This document shows, piece after piece, positions 4,911 through 8,452 of a DNA stretch of 8,452 nucleotides. Position 1 is the first letter of the stretch; every line of letters starts with the position of its first letter. The stretch comes from Elusimicrobiota bacterium (lineage in GTDB: Bacteria; Elusimicrobiota; Elusimicrobia; 2-02-FULL-39-32): NCBI GenBank assembly GCA_023249835.1, contig JAHFBY010000052.1:1-8452 (forward strand), in the 5' to 3' direction. The notes beneath the pieces are model-generated. The model had not been told where the DNA came from. It ran no database searches and was given only the letters and a program-made list of their open reading frames with translations. Both the position numbers and the translations under genes were made by a program.

Positions 4911-6194
4911 ATGCAAATAATCGCTGACCTGCACATCCACTCCTATCTTTCCCGCGCCTGCAGTCCCCAACTGCGTCCGGAAATGCTTTACAAGTGGTGC
5001 CAATTAAAGGGGATTACTGTTCTGGCTACAGGAGATTTTACCCACCCCAAATGGATTGCGGAACTTAAAGAAAAACTGGTTCCGGCAGAGCCGGGGCTAT
5101 TCGCATTGCGTGCGGACTTGGCATAAAAAGTAGATCAAGAAGTGCCGGAATCTTGCCGCGGACCGGTGCGGTTTGTTTTAGGCGTGGAGATCAGTTCGAT
5201 TTATAAAAAGAACGACCGCGTGCGCAAGATCCATAACTTGGTGTTTGCCCCGTCTTTTGTCGTGGCGGAAAAAATAAATCAGCGCTTGGGCGCCATCGGC
5301 AACATCTGTTCCGACGGCCGCCCGATCTTGGGGCTCGACTCCAAAAAGTTGTTGGCTATCCTCTTAGAGATCTCGGATCAAGCCTATCTCATCCCGGCGC
5401 ACGCCTGGACCCCATTTTTCGCTGTGTTTGGTTCTCAGTCCGGCTTTGACTCCCTGGAAGAATGTTTTGATGATTTGACCCCGCACATCTTTGCCATTGA
5501 AACCGGATTGTCTTCCGACCCTGCGATGAATTGGCGGATCTCAGCTTTGGACAACATCACTTTAATTTCTAATTCTGACGCGCACTCTCCCGAAAAGTTG
5601 GCCCGCGAAGCCAACCTTTTGGACGCTCCGTTAAGTTACAACGGGGTGTTTGATACCTTTAAGCGCAAGGGAAAAGGAAAGTTTTTAAAGACCTTGGAGT
5701 TTTTTCCAGAAGAAGGCAAGTACCACGTGGACGGACACCGCAAATGCAACGTGAGCATGTTGCCGCCGGAAACCATTTGCCGGCAAGGTCTCTGCCCAAC
5801 CTGTAAAAAGCCTTTGACTATTGGCGTGCTTCACCGCATCGAAAAACTGGCAGACCGTAAAGCGCATGTAAAGCCCAAGGGCGCGCCTGATTTCGAAAAC
5901 TTGGTCCCGCTTAAAGAAGTGATTGGGCAGACTTTGCAGGTGGGCCCCCAGAGCGTTAAAGTGGATAGGCTTTATCATGAGTTGTTAGAAAAATTTGGCA
6001 ATGAGTTTTCCATTTTGCGAGAGTTGTCTACGTCCCAACTACAGGCGCAGGGTTACGACCTCTTAGCGTTGGCGCTCTCTAACATGCGGCAAGGAAAAGC
6101 CGATCTCCACCCTGGATACGACGGCGAATATGGCGTTATTTCACTTCTCCGAGATAAAGATTTTAAATCCGCTAAAGTCCCTGTCCATGCTTAG
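4911..6194 (+). pseudogene. endonuclease Q-type PHP nuclease interrupted by one in-frame stop
   Basis: EndoQ family proteins (PHP domain plus a cysteine zinc domain, formerly TIGR00375) cut DNA 5' of uracil, hypoxanthine and abasic sites. The frame runs about 427 codons, the family's usual length, but codon 72 is TAA (5124-5126). Reading through gives GLFALRADLA-stop-KVDQEVPESC with no frameshift. PHP metal ligands are present: DLHIH (6-10), TGDFTHP (40-46), E93, H108, H164 and SDAH (222-225). A four-cysteine site (279, 290, 295, 298) is followed by GVLHRIEKLADR. Either half alone lacks needed ligands: the front has only the first, and a restart at GTG 5142 would lose DLHIH and TGDFTHP. The start ATG has no clear ribosome site. 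TAA ends several other genes here, so general recoding is unlikely. It may be a recent nonsense mutation, or a sequence error with a healthy gene beneath. Confidence 0.85.
5572..5632 (+). repeat. 61-bp repeat copy B, inside endoQ
   Basis: This is the source-like copy of the segment found at 3894-3954, in direct orientation 1,678 bases away. It encodes codons 221-241 of endoQ, including the metal-binding Asp-Ala-His. The pair brackets the toxin-antitoxin operon and the first half of endoQ. Confidence 0.85.
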
Positions 6195-6196
6195 CG

Positions 6197-6211
6197 TTGG
6201 GCGGAGCCCAA
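6197..6211 (+). promoter_or_regulatory. tight hairpin over the crcB ribosome binding site
   Basis: TTGGGC (6197-6202) and GCCCAA (6206-6211) form a perfect 6-bp stem around GGA. The GGAG that should serve as Shine-Dalgarno for crcB (TTG at 6216) is in the loop and stem, so folding would lower initiation. It begins three bases after the endoQ stop and has no T-run, so it is not a standard terminator. Confidence 0.4.
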
Positions 6212-6215
6212 AAAT

Positions 6216-6590
6216 TTGAGCCCGTGGCTCTGTTTGGTGATGGGCAGTATTCTTGGTGGGTTCGCTCGCTATTGGGCGGCGGGGGCCATGTTGCGATCCG
6301 TGGGGTCGAGTTTTCCTTTCGGCACATTGTTTGTAAACCTGAGCGGTTGTTTATTAATCGGATTTTTTGACGTCCTTGCCTCAGAAAAGTTGCGGTTGTC
6401 CGCGAACATGCGGATGTTGTTGATGACTGGATTTTGTGGCGCTTTCACTACGTTTTCTACTTTTATTTTAGAGACAGCCCATTTGCTTAAAGACGGGCAA
6501 TCCCTGCGCGCTACTGCAAACTTTTTGCTCAGTTGTGTTTTAGGATATTGTTTATATCGCGTCGGCGCTTCTTTTGGACGGTGGGTTTAG
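6216..6590 (+). CDS. crcB: CrcB/Fluc fluoride channel
   Basis: A 124-residue inner-membrane protein of the Fluc family, which assembles as a dual-topology dimer and exports fluoride. Four hydrophobic segments are visible. Diagnostic motifs are GSILGGFARY (10-19), GTLFVNLSGCLLIG (36-49) with the pore Asn41, and GFCGAFTTFSTF (72-83) with the two channel phenylalanines at 80 and 83. The start is TTG 6216-6218, since the ATG at 6240 would remove half of the first membrane helix. A GGAG ten bases upstream sits in a small hairpin. The gene follows endoQ by 21 bases and precedes tag by two. No fluoride riboswitch can fit before it; expression probably follows the upstream promoter. Confidence 0.93.
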   Translation: MSPWLCLVMGSILGGFARYWAAGAMLRSVGSSFPFGTLFVNLSGCLLIGFFDVLASEKLRLSANMRMLLMTGFCGAFTTFSTFILETAHLLKDGQSLRATANFLLSCVLGYCLYRVGASFGRWV

Positions 6591-6592
6591 AA

Positions 6593-7177
6593 ATGGTGAA
6601 ACGTTGTGGTTGGTGCGAAGTCGATGAGCTTTACCGCGACTATCACGATCAAGAGTGGGGCGTTCCCGCGCAAGATGATCGATTGCTCTTTGAATTTTTA
6701 ATCTTAGAAGGCGCGCAAGCGGGTTTAAGTTGGCATACCGTATTAAGGAAAAGAGAAAACTACCGCGCGGCTTTTGCCCAATTTGATCCGGTTAAAGTGG
6801 CGCGTTTCACCCCGGCCAAGGTCCAGTCGCTGTTAAAGGATCCCGGCATCATTCGCAACCGGTTAAAAGTGGCGTCCGCGGTTCGCAACGCCAAAGCATT
6901 TTTAGAAGTGCAAAAAGAGTTCGGCAGCTTTTCCCGCTACCAATGGCAATTCGTAGATGGACGAGTGATTCAAAACCGCAGGCGGTCGCTCGCGGAACTG
7001 CCCGCGCGCACGCCGGAATCCGATCGCATGAGCGCCGACATGAAAAAAAGGGGATTTAATTTCGTTGGCTCTACCATCCTTTACGCGCACATGCAGGCTG
7101 TCGGCATGGTGAACGACCACCTGGTGAGTTGTTTCCGTTACCCGGAACTGGCGCGAAAAAAAAATAATTTAAATTAA
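6593..7177 (+). CDS. tag: DNA-3-methyladenine glycosylase I
   Basis: A 194-residue cytoplasmic base-excision enzyme that removes 3-methyladenine from alkylated DNA. The zinc ligands of the Tag family are all present: Cys5, His18 (YHDQEWG), His176 and Cys180 (NDHLVSCF). Glu39 and Trp47 match the base-pocket residues Glu38 and Trp46 of the E. coli enzyme with a uniform shift of one. Length is normal. ATG 6593 gives the standard N-terminus (VKRCGWCE). The frame extends upstream into crcB, but that extension is not family sequence. The start lies two bases after the crcB stop, so the genes are surely co-transcribed. The last few codons follow a run of nine A (7156-7164), a spot prone to length errors, so the last eight residues are less certain. 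Confidence 0.96.
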   Translation: MVKRCGWCEVDELYRDYHDQEWGVPAQDDRLLFEFLILEGAQAGLSWHTVLRKRENYRAAFAQFDPVKVARFTPAKVQSLLKDPGIIRNRLKVASAVRNAKAFLEVQKEFGSFSRYQWQFVDGRVIQNRRRSLAELPARTPESDRMSADMKKRGFNFVGSTILYAHMQAVGMVNDHLVSCFRYPELARKKNNLN

Positions 7178-7180
7178 GTA

Positions 7181-7208
7181 TTGACATATTTTTTAAGTAT
7201 GGTATAAT
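7181..7208 (+). promoter_or_regulatory. strong consensus sigma-70 promoter upstream of the cold-shock gene
   Basis: -35 TTGACA (7181-7186) and -10 TATAAT (7203-7208) are both perfect, 16 bases apart, with an extended -10 TGG. The start should be near 7215. It begins three bases after the tag stop codon. This is the best promoter in the window. Confidence 0.85.
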
Positions 7209-7214
7209 AATAGT

Positions 7215-7301
7215 AGTTGTAAGAATGAAGAGCAGATGTACATGAAATCCTTAAAATAAACTTTGATATCGTGTGGCTCGTTCGAGATACACGATTTTTT
7301 T
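7215..7301 (+). ncRNA. terminated leader transcript or small RNA before the cold-shock gene
   Basis: From the predicted start to the T-run of the terminator is about 87 bases with no gene. If termination works, this promoter yields a short RNA as its main product, and the cold-shock protein is made only by readthrough. Two tiny frames occur, ATG 7225-7245 (six codons before TGA) and ATG 7236-7259 (seven codons before TAA); either could be a leader peptide but neither has a clear ribosome site. ATGTACAT (7236-7243) is an 8-bp palindrome. I do not recognise a known riboswitch or RNA family. Confidence 0.4.
7268..7301 (+). terminator. intrinsic terminator inside the cold-shock gene leader
   Basis: The arms ATCGTGT (7268-7274) and ACACGAT (7289-7295) pair perfectly. 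An inner CTCG (7277-7280) can pair with CGAG (7283-7286) across a 2x2 internal loop. Seven T residues (7295-7301) follow, then five more after one G. It lies between the promoter and the cold-shock gene, 62 bases before its ATG. Confidence 0.75.
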
Positions 7302-7362
7302 GTTTTTGGACATGAACTCAACTTCAAAATAAAAACTTACACGTTAAAGAGGAAGAACTATA

Positions 7363-7566
7363 ATGAAAGGTACAGTAAAGTGGTTTAGCGATCAAAAGGG
7401 TTTTGGATTTATCACCCCGGAAGACGGATCAAAAGATGTGTTTGTCCATCATACAGGGATTCAGATAGACGGTTTCAAGACCTTGTCCGAGAATCAGCAA
7501 GTTGAGTTTGACACGGTTGATTCCGAAAAAGGCCCCAAAGCCACAAACGTTCGCCCATTGAAGTAA
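7363..7566 (+). CDS. csp: cold-shock domain protein (CspA family)
   Basis: A 67-residue single-stranded nucleic-acid-binding protein that keeps mRNA unfolded in the cold or during growth. One OB-fold domain is visible, with the N-terminal [11 protein letters not shown]1 KGFGFI (12-17) and RNP2 VFVHH (26-30). Length is typical. The start is ATG 7363 with AGAGG (7348-7352) ten bases upstream. The leader from the promoter at 7181-7208 is about 148 bases, close to the long leaders of cold-induced csp genes in enteric bacteria. Here, however, it contains an intrinsic terminator, which is not usual. Which of the several csp paralogues this is cannot be told. Confidence 0.95.
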   Translation: MKGTVKWFSDQKGFGFITPEDGSKDVFVHHTGIQIDGFKTLSENQQVEFDTVDSEKGPKATNVRPLK

Positions 7567-7596
7567 ATTCGGCTTTTAGTCGGATTGACTCGAGAT

Positions 7597-7632
7597 AGCC
7601 CCTTGCATTAAACCGCATGGGGCTTCTTATTT
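7597..7632 (+). terminator. terminator after the cold-shock gene
   Basis: AGCCCCTTGC (7597-7606) pairs with GCATGGGGCT (7615-7624) at nine of ten positions around an 8-base loop. It is followed by the T-rich TCTTATTT. It lies 30 bases after the csp stop and separates that gene from the ABC-F gene. Confidence 0.75.
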
Positions 7633-7655
7633 ATAGGTAGCAATTATTTAACTAG

Positions 7656-8452
7656 ATGATCACTATCCTTGATATTCACAAAAATTTTGGCCGTCAAGAG
7701 TTGTTCAGGGGCGCTTCGCTCCAGATCAATCCTAAGGATCGTTACGCCCTGGTAGGCAAAAACGGCGCAGGTAAATCCACGCTCATGCGCATGCTGTTAG
7801 GGGAAATGGAGCCGGACCAGGGGGAAATTCAGATTCGGCGCGGTTTGGCCATTGGCTATTTACCGCAGGAAAATGCGGATTTTGCGGAAAAAACAGTATT
7901 GGAAGAGGCCTTGGCTCACCATGAAGATCCAGACGGGAAATATACCTCTAAAGCCAAGTCCATTTTAATGGGTCTGGGTTTTCGAATCTCGGATTTTGAC
8001 CGTGAGATGAAAGCTTTGAGCGGCGGTTGGGCCATGCGCGTGGCCATTGCCCGCCTGCTTTTGCAGGAACCGGACCTCTTAATGTTAGACGAGCCCACCA
8101 ACCATTTGGATTTGGATTCTCTGTTATGGTTTCAGGAGTATTTAAAAAACTACATCGGCGCCATCTTTTTAATTTCCCATGACCGCAACTTTATCAACAC
8201 GGTTTGCAACGCGATCGTGAACGTTGAGGACGGATACTTAAAGCCCTATTACGGCAATTACGACTATTTCCTTTCTGAACGCAAAATTCAGCGCGAGCGA
8301 TTGGAGGCGGCCTACGCGGCGCAGCAGAACGAAATCGAAGAGATGCAAGAGTTTATCAACCGCAACCGCGCCCGCGCCTCAACGGCTAGCCGCGCGCAGA
8401 GCGTGATCAAGCGTCTGGAGAAAGTAGTGCGGATCGAGCTGCCGGAAGAGTC
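7656..8452 (+). CDS. ABC-F family ATPase, 5' part only
   Basis: A soluble duplicated ABC ATPase without membrane domains. The family acts on ribosomes (translation factors and antibiotic-resistance proteins such as EttA, Uup, YheS). About 265 residues are visible and the frame is open at the edge. The first nucleotide-binding domain has Walker A GKNGAGKST (34-42), Q-loop YLPQE (68-72), signature LSGGW (121-125), Walker B LLMLDEPTNHLD (141-152) and switch ISHDR (173-177). The start of the interdomain arm follows (from about 200), long, charged and helical. The helical insertion between Q-loop and signature is short (about 48 residues) compared with YheS-like proteins. ATG 7656 gives the normal N-terminus; no good Shine-Dalgarno site or promoter is visible. 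The subfamily cannot be fixed without the second half. Confidence 0.93.
   Translation, partial: MITILDIHKNFGRQELFRGASLQINPKDRYALVGKNGAGKSTLMRMLLGEMEPDQGEIQIRRGLAIGYLPQENADFAEKTVLEEALAHHEDPDGKYTSKAKSILMGLGFRISDFDREMKALSGGWAMRVAIARLLLQEPDLLMLDEPTNHLDLDSLLWFQEYLKNYIGAIFLISHDRNFINTVCNAIVNVEDGYLKPYYGNYDYFLSERKIQRERLEAAYAAQQNEIEEMQEFINRNRARASTASRAQSVIKRLEKVVRIELPEE

Noticed and set aside
4911..6194. Stop-codon reassignment explaining the TAA inside endoQ
   Set aside because: The antitoxin, mazF, tag and csp genes all end sensibly at TAA, so TAA is read as stop in this genome.
6190..6216. Fluoride riboswitch before crcB
   Set aside because: Only 21 bases separate endoQ and crcB, far too little for the crcB-motif aptamer, and the simple hairpin lacks its conserved loops.
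7216..7260. Cold-box element as in enteric cspA leaders
   Set aside because: The stretch around 7235-7245 is only loosely similar and the match does not exceed chance by eye.

Overview
This is a chromosomal segment from a bacterium of moderate GC content. It has ordinary sigma-70-type promoters, Shine-Dalgarno sites, intrinsic terminators and compact gene spacing. Two signal-peptide proteins, an EndoQ-type nuclease, an RHH/MazF toxin-antitoxin pair, a DUF4143 ATPase and a 60-residue four-cysteine protein of a type I recall from Planctomycetes, Omnitrophota and deltaproteobacteria point to an uncultivated Gram-negative lineage, perhaps Omnitrophota-like. That placement is a weak inference.

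Layout. Positions 1-1148 (minus) hold most of a phosphoglucose isomerase that runs off the left edge. It is preceded by a short coiled-coil ORF and a candidate promoter. Positions 1378-2827 (plus) encode an AAA_14/DUF4143 ATPase and, 13 bases later, the small cysteine protein. Positions 2843-3888 (minus) form a two-gene, translationally coupled operon of secreted, glutamine- and charge-rich helical proteins that look like distant paralogues. Positions 4115-4751 (plus) hold a MazF-type toxin-antitoxin operon with a well-formed promoter. Positions 4861-7177 (plus) look like an operon endoQ-crcB-tag: a damaged-DNA endonuclease, a fluoride channel and 3-methyladenine glycosylase I. Positions 7181-7632 hold a cold-shock protein gene with a near-consensus promoter, a 148-base leader interrupted by an intrinsic terminator, and a terminator downstream. 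Positions 7656-8452 begin an ABC-F ATPase that runs off the right edge.

Main anomalies. (1) The endoQ reading frame is complete over about 427 codons but has one in-frame TAA at 5124-5126. The gene is therefore either freshly broken, a consensus error, or made in two pieces. (2) A 61-bp piece of that same gene (5572-5632) is repeated at 3894-3954 with 58/61 identity. All three differences are synonymous in the endoQ frame. The second copy begins six bases upstream of the first gene of the secreted-protein operon, so it probably lies in that operon's 5' leader, antisense to endoQ mRNA. The two copies are direct repeats enclosing the toxin-antitoxin pair and the first half of endoQ. (3) The cold-shock gene leader carries a strong terminator, which suggests attenuation or a separate small RNA.

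No CRISPR array, tRNA, rRNA or insertion sequence is visible. No gap between genes exceeds 300 bases.
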